NCBI GenBank assembly: GCA_030765045.1
Contig: CM060963.1
Location: 120,719,735 to 120,783,734 of the forward strand
DNA length: 64,000 nucleotides
Source: Tenodera sinensis
Lineage: Eukaryota > Arthropoda > Insecta > Mantodea > Mantidae
Reading direction: 5' to 3'
Under the pieces are notes generated by a model. It did not search any database, was not told the origin of the DNA, and saw only the letters and a program-made list of their open reading frames with translations. A program made the translations under genes and the position numbers. Within the stretch, counting starts at the first letter, position 1. Each line of letters opens with the position of its first letter. Of the stretch, positions 55,695 through 64,000 are shown one piece after another.

Positions 55695-56011
55695 CGCTAC
55701 TTAAGTCTGTCCTTAAAGTCAACTCCACTTAAGTTAAGATATCTGTGTTTGTAAATGTAGACTGTACTGCTGCGTGTATGTAGAAGTGTATGTGGTTCTG
55801 AAATCAATTCTCAAAGTATTGCAGTACTGGTTCAGTGGCCATGGAGATCCTCGATGGCACCCTCGTCGAGTGAAAGCATCCTCAGTGGAGAAGACAGCTT
55901 TGGAAGAATCTTCGGGTTAGCATCAGTGGAGATGCTGTCAGCATTTCATCATGGGCGTCCTTGCCAAAAATAAAAGGTGGTGCTCTTTATTTTTTTCCTG
56001 AGGGGGGAGTC

Positions 56012-56331
56012 TGTGGCATATTGCCGCGTTTACGAATGGAACGCAAGGCGATGTTCCACCACCGCTCGGCATTACAGCACCCTGCAGTACCTACAAGGAT
56101 TGCAGTTGGTTTTGTGACACAGGTACTGCCACGTCAATGCACTGTCGTCTGCTGTCTTTCACCCTTTGACTGCACTGGCCTGTATATAAGGGGCCGTGAG
56201 CTACAGTCAAGGGGGCAATTGATCTACACCAAGGCTGCGACCATCTTCGAGCCTTAGGAGTTGGCTGCGTAGGGAGGATAGCATCAGTAATGGCTACGTG
56301 AATACAGTATGCAATACTTGTTTGATGAGAT
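56012..56331 (+). repeat. LTR of family C, second copy
   Basis: Preceded by the purine tract (cctgaggggggagtc). TGTGGCATATTGCC ... ATACTTGTTTGATGAGAT. The 98-codon ORF over it is shared with the other LTRs only because the LTR is. Confidence 0.8.
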
Positions 56332-56550
56332 ACAACTTTATAGATACAACTTATGGGACCAAAGTATTGGGAACAGGTTCCCAGATTAGTTTTGGAACAG
56401 TGAACTATTTTCCATTTTTGTAATCTACTTATTCACTACAATATATGTATATTTAAAGGTATTTCCTGTCTAACATTTAATTGAACACCAGCAGCACAAG
56501 TCCAAATCCTTTCCCCCCATTTTATTAACCTGCCCCATGGGGCAAGTCAC
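56332..56550 (+). other. Leader segment of family C following the LTR
   Basis: The sequence after this LTR (tgggaccaaagtattggg, acctgccccatggggcaagt) is the 5' leader of family C, as at 50107-50350. The order here is integrase-LTR-leader. Confidence 0.7.
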
Positions 56551-56744
56551 AGAAGGAAGTGTGGCAGTGAATCTAAGCTGATGATGGAAACTACAATCTC
56601 AGAAATTCATCCCAGTAAGTTCTGAAGTAGAACGAGAAGCTATTTTAATAAACATCTCACTTGTACATATAAATGTAAAACATATATTTTTGTTAATTTT
56701 TATATCTAATGTTGAAATACTTTAATGTATATGTAACTAATTAC

Positions 56745-56912
56745 CATTTGTGAAATTTCCTGGTTCAATAATGGAGACATTGACACCCCAGCGTCTCATT
56801 TCAAATCGTAAGCAATCTGAAAGGGCTTCTACGCCATATTTGGTGATGCCATATGTGGATCTATTTGCATTACAACACCGACCAAGACCACTAGCAATGT
56901 TCACAATACGGC
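56745..56912 (-). CDS. Short-chain dehydrogenase/reductase, catalytic exon
   Basis: The minus-strand acceptor cttttcttgttacag and donor GTAATTAG bound a 168-bp exon of phase 1/1. 'RIVNIASGLGR' carries the active-site Ser. 'STYGITKYGVEALSDCLR' carries the Tyr-x3-Lys pair. 'VSIIEPGNF' is the Pro-Gly cofactor motif. These are the catalytic half of an NAD(P)-dependent SDR of the BDH1 / 17-beta-HSD type, which oxidises or reduces small alcohols or ketones (hydroxybutyrate, steroids, retinoids). The next exon is 36 kb away at 20416. Upstream Rossmann exons (G-x3-G-x-G, N-N-A-G) were not found up to 64000. Intact, without stops. Confidence 0.9.
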
Positions 56913-58186
56913 CTGTAACAAGAAAAGCATATTTTTTAGCTTATTTTTATGCTGATGGAATATAATTTCTGACAACTGAGAATACTTCTCACACACAACC
57001 TAAGATTTTAATGAGTGACCAAAGCTGTTTTATGTGCACAGGATGATTAAAAAAGGTGTCTGATATTGCCACTAGAGTTGGGATTGGTCAAAACTAGAAT
57101 AAATGCTCCTATAAACATTTGTCCAAAAACAAATGCATGTTGAGGTATGAACCATTTTATTTCTGTTTAGTATTTACATCAGACAATGGAACTTCTCCTA
57201 CAAGTGAACTCTAGTGAACACTATACTATCACAAATGTTTAACAGAACAATTGTAGGGTAAACATCCATAAACACCAAACAGGAGTTCTGATGATTTCTG
57301 TCATTTTGTGTGCATGTTATGTCCTCCAAAAGCACCAGTAACTCATCATGCAGGAATCAATGATATACAGCACCTGTTAACTGTTTAGTAAAATCCATGG
57401 TGCTAGGAGTCTGTCAGTCACAATTCCTGCCCACACATTGAGACTAAAGTGATCTCAATGAAGTGAAGCTGCAGATAATGGTGGCAGTGAGGTTGAATGT
57501 TTGAATATTGGTAACTGTAACTGTAATTTCTGTCTATTGCTGTTCATAATTATATGATACAAATGCAGATATAGGTCCAGGGCTTAACATCCAAAGCACA
57601 ATCAACAAAGCAAGAAAGGAGGATGTTGACACACTTTTACAGAAGTGGGAATGAGCTGTAGTTTTATGTGAGGGTTTACAAAGTGAAGAATAAATGAATA
57701 TGGAGAGTAAATATAGTCATACAACAAAATACAAACTAGAATTATGTAATTAATTATATTGTAAATTATGAGTATGACAGGGAAGGAGTCAGGGCTGAAC
57801 ACCTGTGTACAGCTTAGCATGAATGAAGTACCATTATACCAGTTTATTTTTGTATTTAACCAACTCAAACCATAATTTTAAGTACTAAATGCTTGAGGCA
57901 CATGTAACATTGGCACTGCAAACTCCTGTAAATAGTAAAAGAAGAAGCCATGTTAGCAACCTGGAAAAAACAATTGTGGAAACTACAGCTGTTTATATTT
58001 GATAAACCTGAAAGTAAATTTGAAATTATGTGATTTAAAGTCTGATTATTGGGATGACTGAAAAGAGATTTTATAAGCAAGGGTGTTTGAAATGATGCAT
58101 TTATTAAATGTGTGGGCATGTGAATATTAGATTCAGTTGACAATGCTGAACTAGATTTTTGGTCTGTAAACGTTTTTTTACTGTTT
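56913..58186. other. Intronic sequence without recognised element
   Basis: Upstream intron of the SDR gene. ORFs here are short and without family resemblance. Confidence 0.4.
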
Positions 58187-59112
58187 TGAAGTTGGGAGGA
58201 CCTCCCCTAAAAACAGCATCAGAGATAAAAAATTATAGACCAATAGCTCTTACTAGCATAATAGCAAAAGTGATGGAAAGAATGGTGTCAAATAGGTTAA
58301 ATTGGTTTCTAGAATCACAAAATTTAATATCCCCATGTCAAGCTGGATTCAGAGAGTTCCACTCTACAAATGAACAAGTCTTACTTCTCAGTCAAGAAAT
58401 CAAAGACTCCTTCAATAGAAAAGAAGATAATTTATCAGTTTTTATTGATTTCCAAAGTGCATATGATTCTATATGCAGAACAAAACTACTAAAGAAAGTA
58501 AAAAAAATAGGGATACAAGGTCCAATGTTTTCATGACTATGTCATTTCCTAACACAACACTTTATTGCAATCAGATATGGAAGAAATATATCTAAATACA
58601 AACAAGTACACCGTGGCTTACCACAAGGCGCAGTGCTCAGCACAACACTTTTTAATATATTTATTAACGATCTGCCACAACAAATACAAGAATTAGGTGT
58701 GAAATGTGCACTATTTGCTGATGACTTAGTAATGTGGACTTCAAAACCAAAAAGCAAAAGTACAGAACTAGAAAAAAATCTTGCAACAATCCTTATCCAA
58801 CTTACAAAGGTGGACCAAAGAAAATTTAATGACTGTTAATACAACAAAATCAAACTACCAAATCTTTTCACTAAGAAAAAAACCACTAAAAATAAAACTA
58901 AATTTTGAGGGTCAACAATTACCAGAAACTAAGAAAGCAAAGTATTTAGGAGTTACATTTGATACCAAACTTACATGGACCAAACAAATAGAAAATGTAA
59001 TACAAAGAGCACAGAGGCGCCTTTCACTGTTAAAACGACTAACAGGAATGAAGTGAGGATGTTCCAGAGCAACTCTTAACACAACATACAATGTATATAT
59101 ATATATATATAT
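58187..59112 (+). pseudogene. LINE-II copy 2: reverse transcriptase part
   Basis: It starts inside the RT ('IKNYRPIALTSIIAKVMERM'), with motif A 'VFIDFQSAYDSICR' (slightly altered), motif B 'GLPQGAVLSTTLFNIFIND' and motif C 'ALFADDLVMW'. Frameshifts occur near 58537 and 58800, and a stop follows 'LLKRLTGMK'. The copy is 5' truncated at about 58187 and cut at 59112 by LTR element E2, after which it resumes at 61596. Confidence 0.85.
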
Positions 59113-59582
59113 TGTGACTTTGGTTGGGTGCGGGTGTGAAGTAAAGTAGACAGATGTAGTCGAGATAAAGAAACACTTTTATTTCCGTAAACAGTAACTT
59201 TGTACACTCATTGCAACAGCAAGAAAGTCTTTTCCGATTCTCCAACAGCACGGCTCCGAACTCGTAACACAAAGAACTGACTCTTCTCCGTCGGCACGAC
59301 TCCTCAACCTTCACATACGTCTGACTGCCTCTTCTCACACTTTACCGCTATTTATATCTCCCAGGCACTATTCTGGAAGCTTCAGGAACGTTCACTTATT
59401 GCGGTGAGATACAAAGTAGAAGATTCCAGTAGCCTCTATCGTTTTTTCTCTCTTTCGGCAAGCGCCCCAACAATGCGGTCATTCTCTATCTCTTTCCTTC
59501 GGCTCCTTTGCGGTAGTGCCGACAATAATGCGATGGGTGACACTGCTGTTGTCGGCAATTAGATGCAGCGGGCGCGGTGACA
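59113..59582 (-). repeat. 3' LTR of element E2
   Basis: 470 bp. It differs from 61130-61591 by a few substitutions and small indels near its start. Confidence 0.9.
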
Positions 59583-61050
59583 CTGCTCCCTCCTCAGAGC
59601 TGGTCGTCCCGACCAGCACTATCACTGCGGCATCTCCCTTGCGCCCCGGTGGACTATCCCATCGAACCTCTTCTCCAGGAGGCACGATCCTAGGTGTCGC
59701 TGTTGGATAGTGTCCCTTGGTCTGGGTAGGACGACGTATGCCATCCTGCTTCGAAACTCTGCAACAGTACCGCCGGTCTTGACGGTCCCTCGTCCAGTTG
59801 CCCTTCTTCCTGGTGTGTTGACGGGTTATCCTGCGCACTTGGAAACGGCTCACTGGGTACAATGTCCGCCGACCTCTCTGGCGCACCTTCGCAGCCACCT
59901 TGCTTCCGATGGGTCCGGCAACAAACTCCGCCACATCCGCGCGAGTCGCGTCCACCGCTGCACTCGTGTTCACTCGTGCTCGGCACGGCCTCTCCTGTAT
60001 CCTGCCGTCCACGATGATGTCCACCATTCTTCCGTTCACGGCACTATGCGTCAGGTGATTGGATGGCTCCGACGGTCCCCCCATGTCCCACGCCAAGTCG
60101 GTTCTCGCGTGTTGCTCGTTTGCTTGTGCGCTTCCCTGCTGATCGTCCTCCACGTCATATCCTGGTTGGTTACGTACCCGACACACTCCTCCAGAGGATC
60201 CTCGACGACGTCCCTGAACTGCCCCTTTGTCTTCCCCGAGACGTACACTTTCGTTATCTGCAACGGGCGCAACTGTCGCCTCGGCCACTAGGTACTCCCT
60301 CCCCGGGTCCGCGCTATTCCGTCTGCCCCTGGCATCCAGTACTTTGACGTTCTCGTAAACTCTTACTACCAGGGCGCCAAGACGTTCCCCGTCGTCCTCC
60401 ACGACGTCCATATGCTGGCAGAGGTCTTCCACCTTTTCGCCGAGTTCTTCCACGCCTTCCGTCACGCCAATCAGTTCGCCGAGTTGTTCCACGTCTTCCG
60501 CCATGCCAATCAGTTCGCCGAGTTGTTCCACGTCTTCCGTCACGCCAATCAGTTCGCCGAGTTGTTCCACGTCTTCCGTCACGCCAATCAGTTCGCCGAG
60601 TTGTTCCACGTCTTCCGTCACGCCAATCAGTTCGCCGAGTTGTTTCACGTCTTCCCTCACATCATCTGAAACGGGCGCAACTGTCGCCTCGGCCACTAGG
60701 TGCTCCCTCCCCGGCTCCGCGCTATTCCGTCTGCCCCTGGCATCCAGTATTTTGACGCTCTCATCAACTCTTACTACCAGGGCGCCAAGACGTTCCCCGT
60801 CGTCCTCCACGACGTCCACGTGCTGGCAGAGGTCTACCACCTTTTCGCCGAGTTCTTCCACGTCTTCCGTCACGCCAATCAGTTCGCCATCAATTTTCGC
60901 CGATAGCTCCGTCTTCATCTCTTTCAGCTCGGCAGCGAGGTTGTTGTTTGACGTTTCCATTTTGGCAGCGAGGTTGTCGTTTGCCGTCTTCATTTCGGCG
61001 AATAATTCTTTCATCATTGCCATCATCCTGGTTTCCGAATCTCCCTCCAT
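59583..61050 (-). CDS. Coiled-coil Gag-like ORF of element E2
   Basis: The ORF is open from the ATG at 61050 and runs 523 codons, its last part reading into the LTR (stop at 59479). Residues 1-60 match family E copy 1 ('FAEMKTANDNLAA', 'ELKEMKTELSAK'). Then a ~70-residue segment ('DLCQHVDVVEDDGERLGALV' ... 'LVAEATVAPV') occurs twice, separated by about five 13-residue repeats ELIGVTEDVEQLG. The capsid of copy 1 is gone. 'VDGRIQERPCRARVNTSAAV' near residue 345 is a protease start whose D-T-G-A has become N-T-S-A. The rest is out of register with known pol. Probably non-functional as an enzyme. Confidence 0.7.
60460..60660 (-). repeat. 39-bp in-frame tandem repeat in E2
   Basis: Five units of gttcgccgagttgttccacg + tcttccgtcacgccaatca. 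The units are nearly identical and encode a 13-residue heptad-like module. Confidence 0.9.
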
Positions 61051-61109
61051 CTTGGTTCTAACGTTGCAACTTCTAACGACGATGTAACGAAACTAGAAGC
61101 AATTCGACG

Positions 61110-61128
61110 AATCCCACTTCTGACACCA
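61110..61128 (-). promoter_or_regulatory. Primer binding site, tRNA-Leu type
   Basis: The minus strand TGGTGTCAGAAGTGGGATT is complementary to the 3' end of a tRNA-Leu ending in CCA. One base separates it from the LTR. Confidence 0.8.
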
Positions 61129-61129
61129 G

Positions 61130-61591
61130 TGTGACTTTGTATGGGTGTGAAGTAAAGTAGACAGATGTAGTCGAGATAAAGAAACACTTCTATTTCCGTA
61201 AACAGTAACTTTGTACACTCATTGCAACAGCAAGAAAGTCTTTTCCGATTCTCCAACAGCACGGCTCCGAACTCGTAACACAAAGAACTGACTCTTCTCC
61301 GTCGGCACGACTCCTCAACCTTCACATACGTCTGACTGCCTCTTCTCACACTTTACCGCTATTTATATCTCCCAGGCACTATTCTGGAAGCTTCAGGAAC
61401 GTTCACTTATTGCGGTGAGATACAAAGTAGAAGATTCCAGTAGCCTCTATCCTTTTCTCTCTTTCGGCAAGCGCCCCAACAATGCGGTCATTCTCTATCT
61501 CTTTCCTTCGGCTCCTTTGCGGTAGTGCCGACAATAATGCGATGGGTGACTCTGTTGTTGTCGGCAATTAGATGCGGCGGGCGCGGTGACA
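61130..61591 (-). repeat. 5' LTR of element E2
   Basis: 462 bp, followed by the atat repeat and LINE-II sequence. Confidence 0.9.
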
Positions 61592-61595
61592 ATAT

Positions 61596-62790
61596 ATTAC
61601 TGCAGCGAAATTCTTGTAACAGCAAACACAAAAAAAAATTCAAATCTTTCAAAACCAAAGTCTGAGATTAATTACAGGTGCTATCAAAACTACACCAATA
61701 GCAGCTATGGAAATACTAACCAACCAATACCCCATTGAATATGAAATAGAAAAAGTGGCTCTTATTCAACACGAAAAGTTGATCAGACTCCCATTCAATA
61801 CATGGCACAAGAGAAATTTTACACATACACTAAAGACTCAGGAGAGATTTCTTTCCAAAATTCAAGACATCAAGAAGAATGTACACCTTTCTAATTCAAA
61901 GGAAAACTTTATATCTAAAGTCAATCCGACACATACATTAGACATGACATATTATTTACTCCTGACAGAAGAAGTTAAGAAAAGTGATACTCCAACTAGT
62001 GTTCTAAAATTATTGGCATTAGAGACAATCCATACTAGATTTCCAGAACATGAGTGGCTCCATATTTATACTGATGGATCATTGATATCAAACCAAGATG
62101 GAGCAGGTGCTGGAGTCACATGTCACCTCTTTTCCTATTACAAATCTTTAAGTTATGGAACTACAAACTTTGATGGAGAAATTGAAGCAATTCGAAATGC
62201 CCTACAAAATCTTTTTTACAGAATTTCACATTTTCAGCAAGCAGTTATTCTCTCAGATTCCAGGGCAGCAATTATAGCAATTACTTCCAAGTTGTCACCA
62301 AAAAACCAAACAACTATAGAATGTTGGAAAATGCTTACCCATCTAACAGCACTTCAAAAACACCTAGTCTTCCAATGGATACCAGCTCACTGTGGACTGA
62401 GTGGTAATGAGAAAGCTGATTTTCTTGCAAAAAAGGGTACCAGCGGAGTACAAAAATCTATAGTTAATCTACCATTTTATGCAGCTAAAAGATTAGTCAA
62501 CTCTGAATTCAAAAAAATTATTGCAAAGTATTACTATGAAAAATCAAAGAATAAAAGATGGGAACTGCCAAACATTCAAACAGTAATTCCTGAGTATCCT
62601 AGAAATTTAGAATTGGGATATATGCTTCACCACTCTGTCCTCTATGTGATCTGCAAGAGGAAATGGATCGAGACCACCTTCAAATATACCCGGCCACTTC
62701 TAGTGCCCCATCCATCAGTGAAAAATATTGGAGAGCAAGAGGATTAATGACTTCATTGTCAGAAATCCAGCATTAGCTAACAACAACATT
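61596..62790 (+). pseudogene. LINE-II copy 2: C-terminal part with RNase H
   Basis: It resumes the thumb region and then has an open frame 61707-62747. RNase H residues are present ('HIYTDGSLISNQDGAGAG', 'FDGEIEAI', 'LSDSRAAI', 'IPAHCGLSGNEKADFLAKK'). A deletion and frameshift near 62610 remove the start of the Cys-rich end. The tail is ctaacaacaac. Together with 58187-59112 it forms one LINE copy. Confidence 0.85.
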
Positions 62791-62848
62791 TAATATAATA
62801 AAAAATTTGAGTTTACTTTTACAGTTCAATTGTTTTAGTCCATAGTTG

Positions 62849-62970
62849 CACTGGCCATGTTTCACCCTCCAGTACTGTACCCCACTCATGATGCCTGTAG
62901 TGGGCAGAGGTGGGGGACACAGCAGCTGGGTGGCAAGCCTTGGTCCTTCATGGAGTGTTGTGCTGGGGTT
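62849..62970 (+). mobile_element. SINE-beta 3'-end fragment
   Basis: Flanked by ttttagtccatagttg / ttttagtccatagctg (62833-62848, 62971-62986). It shares accccactcatga and gggcagaggtggggg with the copy at 19261-19503 (opposite strand). Confidence 0.75.
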
Positions 62971-62986
62971 TTTTAGTCCATAGCTG

Positions 62987-63292
62987 AATCTTATATATTT
63001 AAATGAGCAATTCTTGTATATATATGTTCAGCATACCTTGGAAACGGGTCTAACGGTTTCGATCAAATTTTGTATTCAGATAGGATTTTGCTTTTTAAGT
63101 TCATCTATATAGGTGTAATTCCAAAACAAAAATGTGATTTTACATAAAAAATAACATTTTTTATTCCCGCTTCTACAGTGCAATTCTTGTATATAGGTAT
63201 ACTCCCGGTATTTCAGAAATGGCTCTAAAGATATGGCTAAATTTTTTAATACATGTGTATTATATTCACAGTGTTTTCTCTACTCACTTTTA
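62987..63292. other. Sequence preceding the satellite array
   Basis: It contains ccttggaaacgggtctaacg and later a diverged relative (tttcagaaatggctctaaag), suggesting two degenerate units of an older repeat. Confidence 0.4.
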
Positions 63293-64000
63293 GGTAACAC
63301 ATTCACATCTTTTTTCTGTACACACTCTTCTATAAACAATTTTCCAAAAAAACGTGATTTTACACACAAAAAAAAACATTTTTATCCACAGTTTTAAAAT
63401 AAGTCATACCATTTTCTGTATGTTTGAAACAGAAGTACTATTGCATTCACACTGTTTTCTCCTCGCACTTTTAGGTAACACATTCGCATCTCTTTCTCTA
63501 CTCACTCTTCTACAAATAAGTCATACAATTTTCTGTATGTTTGAAATAGAGATGCTGCATATTACATTCACAGTGGTTTCTCGACTTATGTACTTTTAGT
63601 TAACACATTCACATGTCTTTCTCTACTCACTCTTCTATAAACAATTTTCCATAAAAAACATGATTTTGCACCAAAAATCATTTTTGTCCCCACTTTTAAA
63701 ATAAGTCATACCATGTTCTGTATGTTTGAAATAGAAATGCTATTACATTCACACTGCTTTCTCCTCTCACTTTAAGGTAATACATTCACAACTCTTTCTC
63801 TACTCACTCTTCTACAAAGAAGTCATACAATCTTCCGTATGTCTGAAATAGAAATGCTACATATTATATCCATACTGTTTTCTCTACTCACTTTTAGGTA
63901 ACACATTCACATCTCTTTCTACTCACTCTTCTACAAATAAGTCATACAATTTTGTGCATGTTTGAAATAGAAATGCTATGTATTACATTCACACTGTTTC
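63293..64000. repeat. Satellite-like array with alternating long and short monomers
   Basis: The landmark ggtaacacattcaca recurs at 63293, 63474, 63599, 63776 and 63897, i.e. spacings of 181, 125, 177 and 121 bp. Long monomers carry an extra block (aacaattttccaaaaaa ... ttttaaaataagtcatacc) that short ones lack. The array continues beyond the window. Confidence 0.85.

Larger units (their letters stand above)
20417..56744 (-). other. Large intron of the SDR gene (36.3 kb)
   Basis: The donor GTAATTAG is at 56744-56737 and the acceptor GTACAG ends at 20417 (minus strand). The phase across it is 1/1, so no coding exon is required between the two. The intron holds the nested transposon stack. Confidence 0.8.
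59113..61591 (-). mobile_element. LTR element E2, capsid- and pol-deleted
   Basis: LTRs are 59113-59582 and 61130-61591 (TGTGAC...GTGACA), with an atat target repeat in an AT stretch of LINE-II. tRNA-Leu primer site at 61110-61128. The internal 1.5 kb holds one long coiled-coil ORF with a degenerate protease remnant. No reverse transcriptase or integrase. Confidence 0.9.

Noticed and set aside
25543..56257. 98-codon ORFs at 25543-25839 and 55961-56257 conserved between two places
   Set aside because: Conservation comes from the shared family C LTR; no protein family resemblance.
59516..61087. Plus-strand ORFs opposite the E2 coiled-coil ORF
   Set aside because: Antisense shadows of a GC-richer coding stretch with in-frame repeats.

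Overview
The window is eukaryotic nuclear DNA, AT-rich, with very low coding density and almost full of transposable elements. The transposon families (ZMYM1-like and CGGBP1-like hAT, mariner, Penelope-like, R1-clade and I/Nimb/Ingi-like LINEs, Ty3/gypsy LTR elements, several tRNA-derived SINEs) and the style of the one host gene point to an arthropod. A large-genome, probably hemimetabolous insect (cockroach, termite or stick-insect type) is most likely; this is inference, not proof.

Host gene. Three exons on the minus strand (56745-56912, 20274-20416, 11023-11178) join in perfect phase. They encode the C-terminal half of a short-chain dehydrogenase/reductase of the BDH1 / 17-beta-HSD type, with the catalytic Ser and the Tyr-x3-Lys motif. 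The N-terminal Rossmann exons are not visible and should lie beyond position 64000. The two introns are 9.1 kb and 36.3 kb, so almost everything from 11 to 57 kb is transposon fill inside this gene.

1-11 kb (downstream of the gene): the 5' end of an LTR element (family E), a snap-back element, SINE pieces, a complete but decayed hAT (hAT1) with an 8-bp target duplication, a truncated gag-bearing LTR element (family A'), and a ZMYM1-like hAT pseudogene (hAT2). 11-20 kb (small intron): an R1-clade LINE sitting inside a compound microsatellite, a transposon-associated pseudogene, a 5'-truncated LINE (LINE-II) and a mariner remnant split by a SINE.

20-57 kb (large intron): a solo LTR, SINEs and Penelope-like fragments surround a nested stack. 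A gypsy-like element C (about 25.47-51.17 kb, minus) is split by hAT3 (about 27.13-38.3 kb or slightly more). hAT3 is split by LTR element A (27716-37473), A is split by LTR element D (29215-33989), and the 3' LTR of D is split by a 105-bp snap-back element. On its 5' side, element C is split by a full-length LINE-I (40969-50091) with an intact 1258-codon ORF, and that LINE is split by LTR element B (41204-46182). A further integrase-LTR-leader fragment of family C lies at 54.8-56.55 kb.

57-64 kb: a second LINE-II copy interrupted by LTR element E2 (59113-61591), then a SINE fragment and the start of a satellite array with alternating long and short monomers.

The most interesting points are the gag-retaining, pol-deleted LTR families (A and B share the same deletion), the snap-back elements with a common loop and tail but different stems, the R1-type LINE inside a microsatellite, and the host gene whose exons are separated by the nested stack.
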